Notes under the pieces: model-generated | The model's database searches: none | Told to the model about the DNA's origin: nothing | What the model saw: only the letters and a program-made list of their open reading frames with translations | Translations under genes and position numbers: made by a program | In this document: positions 35,440 to 43,442 of the stretch, one piece after another | How the letters are laid out: each line of letters starts with the position of its first letter | Position numbering within the stretch: position 1 is the stretch's first letter | Assembly: GCA_002331485.1 (NCBI GenBank) | Contig: DCYS01000033.1 | Span: 62,001 to 126,000 of the forward strand | Origin: Flavobacteriales bacterium UBA2104 | GTDB taxonomy: Bacteria; Bacteroidota; Bacteroidia; Flavobacteriales_D; Crocinitomicaceae | Reading direction: 5' to 3' | Length of the DNA stretch: 64,000 bases

Positions 35440-36801
35440 ATGTCTAATAAATATCAAGATCGAATAGATGCTTTCATGGAGAGTATGAAAGCTAAAGGTG
35501 CACACGAAGAGGAGTTTTTGCAAGCTGTTGAAGAGGTTGCTGAAACAATCATTCCTTTTATTGCTGAAAATCCAAAGTATGAAGAACATAACATTTTGGA
35601 GCGAATCGTTGAGCCGGAAAGAACTATCATTTTCCGTGTACCATGGACGGACGATGAAGGTAAAGCTAGAGTAAACAGAGGATACCGTGTTGAGTTTAAC
35701 TCTGCTATTGGACCTTACAAAGGAGGATTGCGTTTTCATCCATCTGTGAACCTCTCAATCTTGAAGTTCTTAGGATTTGAGCAGATCTTCAAAAACTCCC
35801 TTACGACTCTTCCAATGGGTGGTGGTAAAGGAGGATCTGATTTTGATCCAAAAGGTAAATCAGATAATGAAGTAATGCGTTTTTGTCAGTCATTCATGAC
35901 TGAATTATCGAAGCACATTGGTCCGAATACTGACGTTCCAGCAGGAGATATTGGTGTTGGAGGTCGTGAGATCGGATACATGTTTGGTCAATACAAAAGA
36001 ATTAGAAATGAATTTACAGGAGTACTGACTGGTAAAGGTCAGAACTGGGGTGGATCTTTGATCCGTCCGGAGGCAACTGGATACGGTGCAATCTATTTCG
36101 TTCAAAATATGTTGGAACGAATTGGAGATAATATCCGTGGAAAGTCTGTTATTATTTCTGGTTCAGGAAACGTTGCTCAGTTTGCGATTGAAAAGATACT
36201 TCAATTAGGTGGTAAAGTACTTTCAGTTTCAGATTCATCAGGGTATGTATTTGCTCCAGAAGGAATTCACTCTGAACACCTGGATTATATCAAGGAACTT
36301 AAGAATGTTAAAAGAGGTAGAATTTCTGAATTAGGTGATGCTTATCCAGACATGAAGTTCTTTGAAGGAGAGCGTTCTTGGAATGTACCTACAAGTGCTG
36401 ATATTGCAGTGCCTTGTGCAACTCAAAACGAACTGAATGGTGAGGATGCTAAAAAACTAGTTGAAAAAGGAGTTAAAATAGTCGGAGAAGGGGCAAATAT
36501 GCCAAGTACTCCTGAGGCGATTGAAGTATTTGAACAGAACAAAATTCTTTTTGCTCCTGGAAAAGCTGCCAACGCAGGTGGAGTTGCGACTTCGGGATTA
36601 GAAATGTCTCAGAATTCACTTCGTTTAAGTTGGTCAAGAGAAGAAGTTGACGATCGTCTAAAAACGATCATGGCTGATATTCACGATCAATGCGTTAAAT
36701 TTGGAAGAGACGAGCATGGACATGTTGACTATATCAAAGGAGCTAATTTAGCTGGATTTGTTAAAGTAGCAGATGCGATGATCGATCAAGGTATCGTTTA
36801 G
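35440..36801 (+). CDS. gdhA: Glutamate dehydrogenase, hexameric small-subunit type
   Basis: 453 residues. Interconverts 2-oxoglutarate plus ammonia and glutamate; the subunit size and sequence fit the NADP-linked assimilatory type. Landmarks are GPYKGGLRFHPSV, GGGKGGSDFDPKGKS with the catalytic lysine, VPAGDIGVGGREIGYM and the Rossmann motif SGSGNVAQF. Followed by a strong terminator. Coenzyme preference is inferred from similarity, not shown. Confidence 0.95.
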   Translation: MSNKYQDRIDAFMESMKAKGAHEEEFLQAVEEVAETIIPFIAENPKYEEHNILERIVEPERTIIFRVPWTDDEGKARVNRGYRVEFNSAIGPYKGGLRFHPSVNLSILKFLGFEQIFKNSLTTLPMGGGKGGSDFDPKGKSDNEVMRFCQSFMTELSKHIGPNTDVPAGDIGVGGREIGYMFGQYKRIRNEFTGVLTGKGQNWGGSLIRPEATGYGAIYFVQNMLERIGDNIRGKSVIISGSGNVAQFAIEKILQLGGKVLSVSDSSGYVFAPEGIHSEHLDYIKELKNVKRGRISELGDAYPDMKFFEGERSWNVPTSADIAVPCATQNELNGEDAKKLVEKGVKIVGEGANMPSTPEAIEVFEQNKILFAPGKAANAGGVATSGLEMSQNSLRLSWSREEVDDRLKTIMADIHDQCVKFGRDEHGHVDYIKGANLAGFVKVADAMIDQGIV

Positions 36802-36822
36802 ATTATAGAGTCGAAATAAATT

Positions 36823-36854
36823 AAAAAGGAGTTCTTAATTGAACTCCTTTTTTT
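36823..36854. terminator. Bidirectional intrinsic terminator between gdhA and the next gene
   Basis: A 12-bp perfect stem (36823-36834 with 36841-36852) around TTAATT, with A and T tracts on either side, can serve gdhA and the convergent minus-strand gene. Confidence 0.85.
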
Positions 36855-36866
36855 ATTTCCTTTTTT

Positions 36867-37835
36867 TTACAAAGATCTATACCTCTGAACCATTGGTATT
36901 GGTACAGGTAGAATCTCTCCGTCAGCTATTATTCCCGCAAATCCAAACTGAACAGCTTTACCTTCGTCCTGATGCCATCTAATTCCAGGGACTAGTAATG
37001 CCCCTCCAGGGTTTCTTCTTTCAACTTGTGTTGTGTATGTGATGTATTCATTTTGCATTGTAGATGGGTTGTACTCGTAGGTGCTGTGGGTGACAGTTTC
37101 TGTTCTCATAGGACCAGGAAGTAATATAAATGAATCAAAGATCAAGCTGATTTTTGGAGAAATCTTAACCATTCCCGCTACGCTGCTTAACGTTCTTCCT
37201 TCAAAATTACCGTCCAGAGCTAATGCTCCATAACCTCCAGAGAAGGCGATGTTTGCGGATCGATTTCCAAAAGAAAGTGTTCCATAGGGAAGGGCTCCTC
37301 CATATTCCGGTAATCCCCAAGATCCGGTTCCAACTAAGGCGCCAATTGCAAATTGACTATTTTCACTTAGCCTCCAACTTTTCTTAATTGTTCCAATTAT
37401 TGGTATGCCCATCCAAGAAGTCATAATACCAACACCAAGATTCTTTCCAACCCCAAATTCAATATCAGGACCAAATAAGTTCCATTGTATATAATGCTCT
37501 CCTTTATTAATTGGTAAACCGTTAGTTGTTATAAAATAGCGAGTTGCGAATTTATCTTCTCCTATAAAATCTCCCTTTGTGTTGAACTGAGATACATCGA
37601 CAGTTTCAATTTTTTCAATTACATACTGCGGTATAATGATTCTCCGTCCATCAGTAGTTAAAAAAAGCACTTCTCGCTCATCTTGTTCTAAGATCTTTCC
37701 AACAAATTCACCGCCATCAGACTTTAAAATTCTATATGTGAGTGTGTCATTCTTTTTAGAATTCAGTGTGTCGACTTGACCAAATAGTGGAGATGAAATA
37801 AATAAGACAAGTAATAAATATACCAACTTTCTCAT
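36867..37835 (-). CDS. Exported protein, probable envelope beta-barrel
   Basis: 322 residues from the ATG at 37835 (MRKLVYLLLVLFISSPLFGQ signal peptide); a GTG two codons earlier is also possible. After a short beta segment resembling a translocation-linked regulator (YRILKSDGGEFVGKILEQDERE, IPQYVIEKIE), the rest alternates glycine-rich amphipathic strands (LGVGIMTSWMGIP, FAIGALVGTG, ANIAFSGGYGALAL). Likely outer membrane, but no family is recognised and the C-terminus lacks a clean aromatic ending. Confidence 0.65.
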   Translation of the reverse strand: MRKLVYLLLVLFISSPLFGQVDTLNSKKNDTLTYRILKSDGGEFVGKILEQDEREVLFLTTDGRRIIIPQYVIEKIETVDVSQFNTKGDFIGEDKFATRYFITTNGLPINKGEHYIQWNLFGPDIEFGVGKNLGVGIMTSWMGIPIIGTIKKSWRLSENSQFAIGALVGTGSWGLPEYGGALPYGTLSFGNRSANIAFSGGYGALALDGNFEGRTLSSVAGMVKISPKISLIFDSFILLPGPMRTETVTHSTYEYNPSTMQNEYITYTTQVERRNPGGALLVPGIRWHQDEGKAVQFGFAGIIADGEILPVPIPMVQRYRSL

Positions 37836-37896
37836 AATCACTTTTTTACTAAAAGTAATATCAAAGTGTTCTTTTAAAAATGATGGATGTCAGTTA

Positions 37897-39510
37897 TTAC
37901 TGTGAAATTTGATGTTGATCTACGATGAAACGAAATAGAAGTATCATAAAGTTCTTTTGATCATCGTCTAGGATCATAAACTCAGGTGATAATGGTCTTC
38001 TTGAAGGCTCCCATTTAAAATGTTGTGTTTTTTCCTCGTCTTTTTTGATCTGGTCCATAGGATAGAGCACTCCATCAGGTTCGCTTCTATAAGTAGCGCC
38101 AGAAATATCTCCATCCTCAAAATACAAACTAATATCGGATGAATACAATCGATTCATTCCCTGTCTTTCTACTACAATAGCTGTATCTGATTCAGATTCA
38201 TCTTCAAGAAAATAAAGTGTTTTAGCATTCTTCTCAATATCAACTCTGCTGATATTTGTACTATCAAAATAAGCAGTCATGAATGAACCGGATACCTGAT
38301 TGAAATAGGAACTCTGTTTAACTTCAGTAACTACTAGCCCTTTTTCCCTCAAATACGCCTTACTGATGTCACCATCTTTTTCGTAAACACTAATTGTATC
38401 TCCTGATAACTGTGCTTGTTTTGCCCATAGAACGGGATCGTTATACATATTGATCTCACCAATAACTTTCTCATAGGTAAGGGAATCACAAACACCTTGC
38501 AGATCACCTTTAAATATTTCTACCTCATTGTAAGCATTTATCAATTTCGTTTCATTTAGTGTGTCTAGTAAGTTGAATAGCGTATCAGCATGAATGTATA
38601 ATGTGTCTTCTTTACCATATTTCTCAGCTAGCGCATGTCCGGTTATCAAGGCATAGTGTTCACGTTCATCGTTTCGAGCATAATCTCCTTTAAAAGATAG
38701 TTTATTCGCAGTGTCTTTGATAAACACATCTTTTTCAGCAATGTAAAGACTGTCTTTTGAAGAGTAAAATAAACTATCTGCAGCAATATAAATATCCGCT
38801 CTGTCGATATATGCATTGTTTGATAAAACACCTTCATCTTCATTGATATTATACCATCCGCTTTCGCAATACATTTTACCTGATTCACCGGTTATATCAG
38901 TTGGTCCATAGAAATAGGCTTTTTTACTCATTCCATTGAACTGAAGTGTATCAGTAGTTACTTTAAATTTATCACTACTGTATACAACATCTTTTCGAAA
39001 GTTAAACTGTTCACTCTTAGGATAGAAATAACCTATTTTGCTCGTCAATCTGTCGCTTGAAGTAATGCTTGTAATCACACCACCGTTCTTATAAACTCCC
39101 ATGTCCTTTGAGATATCGTAGTCCAGTGAATCAGTAACTAGCTTATACTCATTGTCTCGAACACGAACATTTCCCCACAGTTTTGCGAGTTCATTCTCAA
39201 AATCGTAGAATAATGAATCACAATACATGTTCAGGGTGTCTTGTTTATTAAGGTGGACATTACTATATGCTCGAACTTGATCTTTAACGATGTTGTAATA
39301 AGCAGAGTCGCAATACAACTTTGCACCATCTTTCTGGAAAACAACATTTCCAGTGAGTATATAGTTACCTGACTTACCGTCCACTTTCATCTCGTCAGAA
39401 CCTTCGAGAAGCTCAATTACATCATCCTGTGCAAAAGAAGTGTTGGTAAACAAAAAAAATGCGCTTCCTGTCAAAAGCGCAATTAAAAGTATATGTAGAA
39501 ATTTATTCAA
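37897..39510 (-). CDS. OstA/LptA-like LPS-transport-related protein
   Basis: 537 residues from a TTG start immediately after the purA stop; the TTG gives a good signal peptide (MNKFLHILLIALLTGSAFF...SFAQ). The mature part has repeated beta-strand turns of the OstA type: GNYILTGNVVFQKDGAKLYCDSAYYN, LNMYCDSLFYDFENELAKLWGNV and further copies keep the YCDSxxYxxxxx-A pattern. OstA-like domains bridge LPS transport from inner to outer membrane. Bacteroidota carry such long OstA proteins; the exact role is inferred. Last gene of the fur-STAS-purA-ostA unit. Confidence 0.85.
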   Translation of the reverse strand: MNKFLHILLIALLTGSAFFLFTNTSFAQDDVIELLEGSDEMKVDGKSGNYILTGNVVFQKDGAKLYCDSAYYNIVKDQVRAYSNVHLNKQDTLNMYCDSLFYDFENELAKLWGNVRVRDNEYKLVTDSLDYDISKDMGVYKNGGVITSITSSDRLTSKIGYFYPKSEQFNFRKDVVYSSDKFKVTTDTLQFNGMSKKAYFYGPTDITGESGKMYCESGWYNINEDEGVLSNNAYIDRADIYIAADSLFYSSKDSLYIAEKDVFIKDTANKLSFKGDYARNDEREHYALITGHALAEKYGKEDTLYIHADTLFNLLDTLNETKLINAYNEVEIFKGDLQGVCDSLTYEKVIGEINMYNDPVLWAKQAQLSGDTISVYEKDGDISKAYLREKGLVVTEVKQSSYFNQVSGSFMTAYFDSTNISRVDIEKNAKTLYFLEDESESDTAIVVERQGMNRLYSSDISLYFEDGDISGATYRSEPDGVLYPMDQIKKDEEKTQHFKWEPSRRPLSPEFMILDDDQKNFMILLFRFIVDQHQISQ

Positions 39511-40788
39511 TTACTTTTTGTTGTTCAACGTTTGCGTACGATCCGGACCTACCGAAACAGTTGTAATCGGAACTTCAAGATGATCTTCCAGGTACTTCAC
39601 ATAGTCTGTCAACTCCTTTGGAGCTTCATCCATTGATGTTAGTCCTGTAATATCTGTATTCCAACCTTTGATCGTTTCAAGAACAGGTTCGATCTCTGTA
39701 TCCGTTATATCAAACGGTAAATAATCAACTTTCTTGCCATCAATGATATAATGAGTACAAACTTTTATTTCTTCAAAGCCATCAAGAACATCTGATTTCA
39801 TCATTGAAAGTTCAGAGGCACCGTTGATCATAATGGCGTATTTCAATGCAGGAAGGTCTATCCATCCACATCTTCTTGGTCTACCTGTTGTTGCACCAAA
39901 TTCTGCACCTGCTTTTCTGATCGACTCTCCAACTTCATCGTGAAGTTCAGTTGGGAAAGGACCAGAACCCACACGTGTACAATAAGCTTTGAAAATACCG
40001 ATCACATCGCCAATTCGCGTAGGAGCAACTCCTAATCCAGTACATGTTCCTGCGGTTACCGTATTCGAAGATGTTACAAATGGATAACTTCCAAAATCAA
40101 TATCTAAAAGCGTACCTTGAGCACCTTCAGCGAGTACCGTTTTTCCTTCTTTTAAAGCAGCGTTTATGTACTGCTCAGAATCTATAGTTGAAAGTGATCT
40201 CAACAATTCAATTCCTTCAAAGAAAGCAGGTTCCAGCGATTTAAGGTCATACTCGAACCCTTCATGATGATCTAAAATACCAACATGTTTCTCAACTAGC
40301 TTGTTATATTTTTCTTTGAAATTTGGAGAAAATATATCTCCAACTCGCAAACCGTTACGACCTGTTTTATCCATATAAGTTGGACCAATTCCTTTTAAAG
40401 TAGAACCGATCTTTTCTTTTCCTTTGGCTTTTTCTGAAGCCGCATCAAGCAATCTGTGAGTTGGCAGGATCAAATGAGCTTTTTTCGAGATCAAAAGAAT
40501 ATCTTTAATTGGAAGGTCAAATTGTGCAAGGTTATCGATCTCCTGTTTAAAGATCACAGGATCGATCACAACTCCATTGCCAATGACATTCATCGTTCCT
40601 TTTCTGAAAATTCCCGATGGAATAGTGTGAAGGACATGCTTTATGCCATCAAACTCAAGAGTGTGACCTGCATTTGGTCCGCCCTGAAAACGAGCGATTA
40701 TGTCGTATTCTGGAGTTAAGACATCAACGATCTTACCTTTACCTTCGTCACCCCATTGTAATCCTAATAGTACATCTACTTTGTTCAT
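39511..40788 (-). CDS. purA: Adenylosuccinate synthetase
   Basis: 425 residues. GTP-dependent joining of IMP and aspartate, first step to AMP. The N-terminal GLQWGDEGKGKIVD phosphate loop, GGPNAGHT, GSTLKGIGPTYMDK, EGAQGTLLDID and TTGRPRRCGW are diagnostic. Its ATG overlaps the stop of the STAS gene by four bases (ATGA), and the OstA gene starts directly after it. Confidence 0.97.
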   Translation of the reverse strand: MNKVDVLLGLQWGDEGKGKIVDVLTPEYDIIARFQGGPNAGHTLEFDGIKHVLHTIPSGIFRKGTMNVIGNGVVIDPVIFKQEIDNLAQFDLPIKDILLISKKAHLILPTHRLLDAASEKAKGKEKIGSTLKGIGPTYMDKTGRNGLRVGDIFSPNFKEKYNKLVEKHVGILDHHEGFEYDLKSLEPAFFEGIELLRSLSTIDSEQYINAALKEGKTVLAEGAQGTLLDIDFGSYPFVTSSNTVTAGTCTGLGVAPTRIGDVIGIFKAYCTRVGSGPFPTELHDEVGESIRKAGAEFGATTGRPRRCGWIDLPALKYAIMINGASELSMMKSDVLDGFEEIKVCTHYIIDGKKVDYLPFDITDTEIEPVLETIKGWNTDITGLTSMDEAPKELTDYVKYLEDHLEVPITTVSVGPDRTQTLNNKK

Positions 40789-41144
40789 GCCTCGTGTGCA
40801 GTTAAATGTTGTAATGCCGATTCTTCATTTGTTTCAATACGAAAAACCGTGTTTAATTTTGATATTTCCAATAGCTTCTTAACCGATGATGATGGATTAA
40901 GAATTACTGATTCACCTCCTTTGTTTCTAATTTTTGTGAATGTGCGCAAGAGACAATTGAGTCCACTGCTGTTCACATGTTCGAGTTCACTGATATCAAC
41001 AATAAATCTTTTCTTGCCTTTTTCAAGATCTTCATCTGCTTGAAGAACCATCTGATCTGCAGTTTCAGCAGAAAGAAGCTGTCCTGACAACGAATAGATC
41101 ATAACACCCGATGGGTGAATAGTTGTGTTGAATAAGCTACTCAC
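40785..41144 (-). CDS. STAS-domain anti-sigma-factor antagonist-like protein
   Basis: 119 residues from a GTG that overlaps the Fur gene stop by four bases (GTGA). The STAS fold is complete: MIYSLSGQLLSAETADQM, RFIVDISELEHVNSSGLNCLL and NTVFRIETNEESAL. The first Ser of NSSGL is where SpoIIAA-type proteins are phosphorylated. No partner kinase or sigma factor lies nearby. Couples two unrelated-looking genes, fur and purA. Confidence 0.85.
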   Translation of the reverse strand: MSSLFNTTIHPSGVMIYSLSGQLLSAETADQMVLQADEDLEKGKKRFIVDISELEHVNSSGLNCLLRTFTKIRNKGGESVILNPSSSVKKLLEISKLNTVFRIETNEESALQHLTAHEA

Positions 41145-41602
41145 GATTCTTTTTTATCCGATTTATCTGACTTATCATTGCGTACACCGTAAAAGTAAAG
41201 CGAATGGTGGTGGATCTTTACCCCAAAAACCTCTTCGATAGTACTTTTTATATTCTGAATACGTGGGTCGCAAAACTCTATGAGTTCTCCAGTATCTGTG
41301 CAGATCATGTGATCATGTTGCTTGAAACCATGAGATTTTTCAAATTGTGCGATATTCTTGCCGAACTGATGTTTTCTTACAAGATTACAGGCAAGTAATA
41401 AGTCAATAGTGTTGTATAACGTAGCTCGGGAAACTCGGTAGTTTTTATTTTTCATTTTTATGTACAACGACTCAATATCGAAGTGACCGTCGTAATTGTA
41501 AATTTCCTCGAGAATTGCAAACCGCTCTGGAGTCTTTCTATGACCGTTCTTCTCAAGGTAGGCAGAAAATATGTCTTTTACCGTTTCTTGTACGTTTTCC
41601 AT
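41141..41602 (-). CDS. Fur-family transcriptional regulator
   Basis: 153 residues from the ATG giving MENVQETVKDIFSAYLEKNGHRKTPER (given here as its start region); a longer frame to 41686 is not supported since a -7 box lies at 41621-41628. Winged helix (about 15-85: RKTPERFAILEEIY, RVSRATLYNTIDLL) then a metal-binding dimerisation domain (HDHMICTDTGELIEFCDPR, VFGVKIHHHSLYFYG). The usual second Cys of the structural zinc CxxC is Thr here (CTDT), so a C4 site is not intact. Fur, PerR or Zur type cannot be settled. Confidence 0.88.
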   Translation of the reverse strand: MENVQETVKDIFSAYLEKNGHRKTPERFAILEEIYNYDGHFDIESLYIKMKNKNYRVSRATLYNTIDLLLACNLVRKHQFGKNIAQFEKSHGFKQHDHMICTDTGELIEFCDPRIQNIKSTIEEVFGVKIHHHSLYFYGVRNDKSDKSDKKES

Positions 41603-41605
41603 ACA

Positions 41606-41628
41606 CCTTTTGTTAAAAGGCAAAAATA
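41606..41628 (-). promoter_or_regulatory. -7 box and inverted repeat of the fur operon
   Basis: Minus-strand TATTTTTG (41621-41628) is an exact -7 match. Between it and the ATG lies a perfect 6-3-6 inverted repeat CCTTTT-GTT-AAAAGG (41606-41620). It could be an autoregulatory site or a short 5' RNA hairpin. Confidence 0.55.
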
Positions 41629-41742
41629 ATGATTTTGCATTACTCGTTAGGAAATTATTAAGCTTTTGTATAGAAGTTATGCACAACTGTAGTGGATAAA
41701 CTTGTACCTCGTTAATACCCTAACAATACTTACCTAATAAAC

Positions 41743-41775
41743 AAAAAAAACACACGCTCTAAATGAACGTGTGTT
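41743..41775 (-). terminator. Intrinsic terminator of the blaI-M56 operon
   Basis: On the minus strand AACACACG (41775-41768) pairs with CGTGTGTT (41756-41749) around an 11-base loop, followed by a T tract (41750-41743). Confidence 0.85.
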
Positions 41776-41796
41776 GACAACATGATGAAACTCGAT

Positions 41797-42966
41797 TTAC
41801 TCTTTTGGTAGTGCGAATTTGATCGGTAAAACCATTTTGACTTTTACTTTTTTACCATCTTTTTCTCCAGGATTCCATGCTGGCATGCTACGTATAACTC
41901 TCACAGCTTCTTGTGATAAGGATTCGTCTGGAGATTTAACGGCCTCCACTGAGGTTACCTCACCATTTTCAGCAATGATCATGGAAACAAAAACTTTTCC
42001 CTCAACATTACTTTCAACAGCTTTTTTAGGATATTTGATCTCATTGGAGAGAAAACTCATCATTTTTTCTGCTCCACCTTTGAAAGATGGGAACACATCC
42101 GGATCTTCCACAGGGTCATTATTCATATCAGTAAGGGCAGTTTCTTCAACTCCACTTGCTGTTTCAATGTACGTGAAACTTAAGGATCCTAATGCTAAAG
42201 CAGGCACTAATAAGTAGGCAAACAAAGCACTTTTTTTTCTTTGGTTCATTTTCATAATTCTTAATTTTAAATTAGACATATTGCTTGTTAGATGATATGT
42301 AGGTTGATGCGATCGCATCTTTTGTGCAAGAAGAAAGTTTCCATACGTTTTTTTGTCGTTTGATTTCAATACGGACTCATCAGCCAAATATTCGTGATTT
42401 TCAATAATGGCCTTTTTGAGTAAATAAATGGCAGGATTAAACCATAGAACGATCTGAAATAGTGAAACGATCATCCTATCAAAACTATGTAATTGTTTTG
42501 CGTGAGCAGCCTCATGTTCGATTGCCAGTCCCCATTCGTTTTGAGCAATATCCTCACTTATAAAGATCCACCCAAAAAATGAAGCTGTAGTATTTCCCAC
42601 GTAGATCGTCTTACCTTTCACAGTTTCTATTTTAGCTGATCTTTTCAAGCTAACTATTGATATGATCGCCTTCGAAATGAAAAACGTCATGATGCTCGCT
42701 CCCACAAAATATACTAGCCAAAGATTATTAAAAATCGATTCGCTTGTTTCAAAGGGGATAGACAAATCAACAGTCGGAAGAGTTACTACCGCAATGTTCT
42801 GTGTTGTCTCATAAATAGGCTGAAAGTAAGAAAGCCCGAAGAAGAGTAGTGGAAGGCTTAAAAACAACCAGCGATTTACTTTATGGATTCCTCTATTATG
42901 TATAAGAAAGTAGGCGAGTATTCCCGCGACGAATAGAAATATATTGAATTCTAAGAACCAATGCAT
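41797..42966 (-). CDS. M56 (BlaR1/MecR1-like) membrane metallopeptidase with C-terminal TonB domain
   Basis: 389 residues. Four N-terminal membrane helices (about 5-22, 34-50, 88-108 and near 170-185), a cytosolic zinc protease segment with HEAAH (the HExxH motif, IEHEAAHAKQLHSFD) and ENHEYLADESV, then a further helix (AYLLVPALALGSLSF) and a TonB C-terminal fold (about 300-389: SNEIKYPKKAVESNVEGKVFV, SMPAWNPGEKDGKKV). It has no penicillin-binding sensor domain. Four bases downstream of blaI, so it is presumably the sensor-protease that inactivates that repressor; the signal is unknown. Confidence 0.88.
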   Translation of the reverse strand: MHWFLEFNIFLFVAGILAYFLIHNRGIHKVNRWLFLSLPLLFFGLSYFQPIYETTQNIAVVTLPTVDLSIPFETSESIFNNLWLVYFVGASIMTFFISKAIISIVSLKRSAKIETVKGKTIYVGNTTASFFGWIFISEDIAQNEWGLAIEHEAAHAKQLHSFDRMIVSLFQIVLWFNPAIYLLKKAIIENHEYLADESVLKSNDKKTYGNFLLAQKMRSHQPTYHLTSNMSNLKLRIMKMNQRKKSALFAYLLVPALALGSLSFTYIETASGVEETALTDMNNDPVEDPDVFPSFKGGAEKMMSFLSNEIKYPKKAVESNVEGKVFVSMIIAENGEVTSVEAVKSPDESLSQEAVRVIRSMPAWNPGEKDGKKVKVKMVLPIKFALPKE

Positions 42967-42970
42967 AGTA

Positions 42971-43336
42971 TTATTTATTTAGTTGTTTCATAATCTCATC
43001 TAGGTCTTCGACGTTGAGTTTGTCGGATTTCACCAAATACGCTAATAAGCGCTTCGGTGAATTATCAAAAAAGCGGGAAACGATCGTGTTCACCTGTTCT
43101 TTAGAATATTCACTCTTTTCAATAAGTGGATAATACTGATGTGATTTGCCGAAAGCATTATATCCAACGAACTTTTTCTCTACTAAAATTCTTACTATAG
43201 TCGAAACAGTATTATACGCAGGTTTTGGTTCAGGTAGTTCAGCAAGAATTTCTTTGACGAACCCTTTTTTTATATTCCAGAGGACTTGCATGATCTGTTC
43301 CTCGGCCTTAGTAAGTTCCATTTTTTCATGTTTCAT
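42971..43336 (-). CDS. BlaI/MecI-family repressor
   Basis: 121 residues. Winged helix (LTKAEEQIMQVLWNIKKG, PAYNTVSTIVRILVEK) and C-terminal dimerisation helices. In the BlaI/BlaR1 pair the repressor is cleaved when the sensor is triggered. The first ATG (43336) lies four bases from a -7 box; the ATG at 43321 (MELTKAEEQ) is an alternative that leaves a short leader. Directly upstream are three tandem operator dyads. Not necessarily linked to beta-lactams in this phylum. Confidence 0.9.
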   Translation of the reverse strand: MKHEKMELTKAEEQIMQVLWNIKKGFVKEILAELPEPKPAYNTVSTIVRILVEKKFVGYNAFGKSHQYYPLIEKSEYSKEQVNTIVSRFFDNSPKRLLAYLVKSDKLNVEDLDEIMKQLNK

Positions 43337-43340
43337 GGAA

Positions 43341-43371
43341 CAAGTATAAAACTAAATATTTAGTTAAACAA
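43341..43371 (-). promoter_or_regulatory. Promoter of the blaI-M56 operon
   Basis: Minus-strand TTG (43371-43369) and TATACTTG (43348-43341) are 20 bp apart, fitting TTG-N17-23-TAnnTTTG with one mismatch in the -7 box. The first operator dyad (43350-43365) fills the spacer. Confidence 0.75.
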
Positions 43372-43405
43372 CTAAAAACATAGTTAATTAACTAAAAAGT
43401 TAGTT
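43350..43405. promoter_or_regulatory. Three tandem operator dyads AACTA-N6-TAGTT at 20-bp spacing
   Basis: Dyads at 43350-43365 (AACTAAATATTTAGTT, a perfect palindrome), 43370-43385 and 43390-43405 all keep AACTA at one end and TAGTT at the other, and start exactly 20 bp apart, about two helical turns. The half-site resembles the TACA/ACTA-like operators of BlaI-family repressors. The first lies between the -33 and -7 boxes of blaI, so repression by occlusion is likely. Confidence 0.8.
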
Positions 43406-43442
43406 ACATTGATTAAACTGTAGTTTTCGCTGATCGTAAGGA

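Noticed and set aside
41819..42217. 132-codon plus-strand frame opposite the M56 gene
   Set aside because: Mirrors the coding pattern of the real minus-strand gene and has no protein features of its own.
43350..43405. CRISPR-like short repeats
   Set aside because: Only three 16-bp dyads with 4-bp gaps, placed on a repressor promoter; operators explain them fully.
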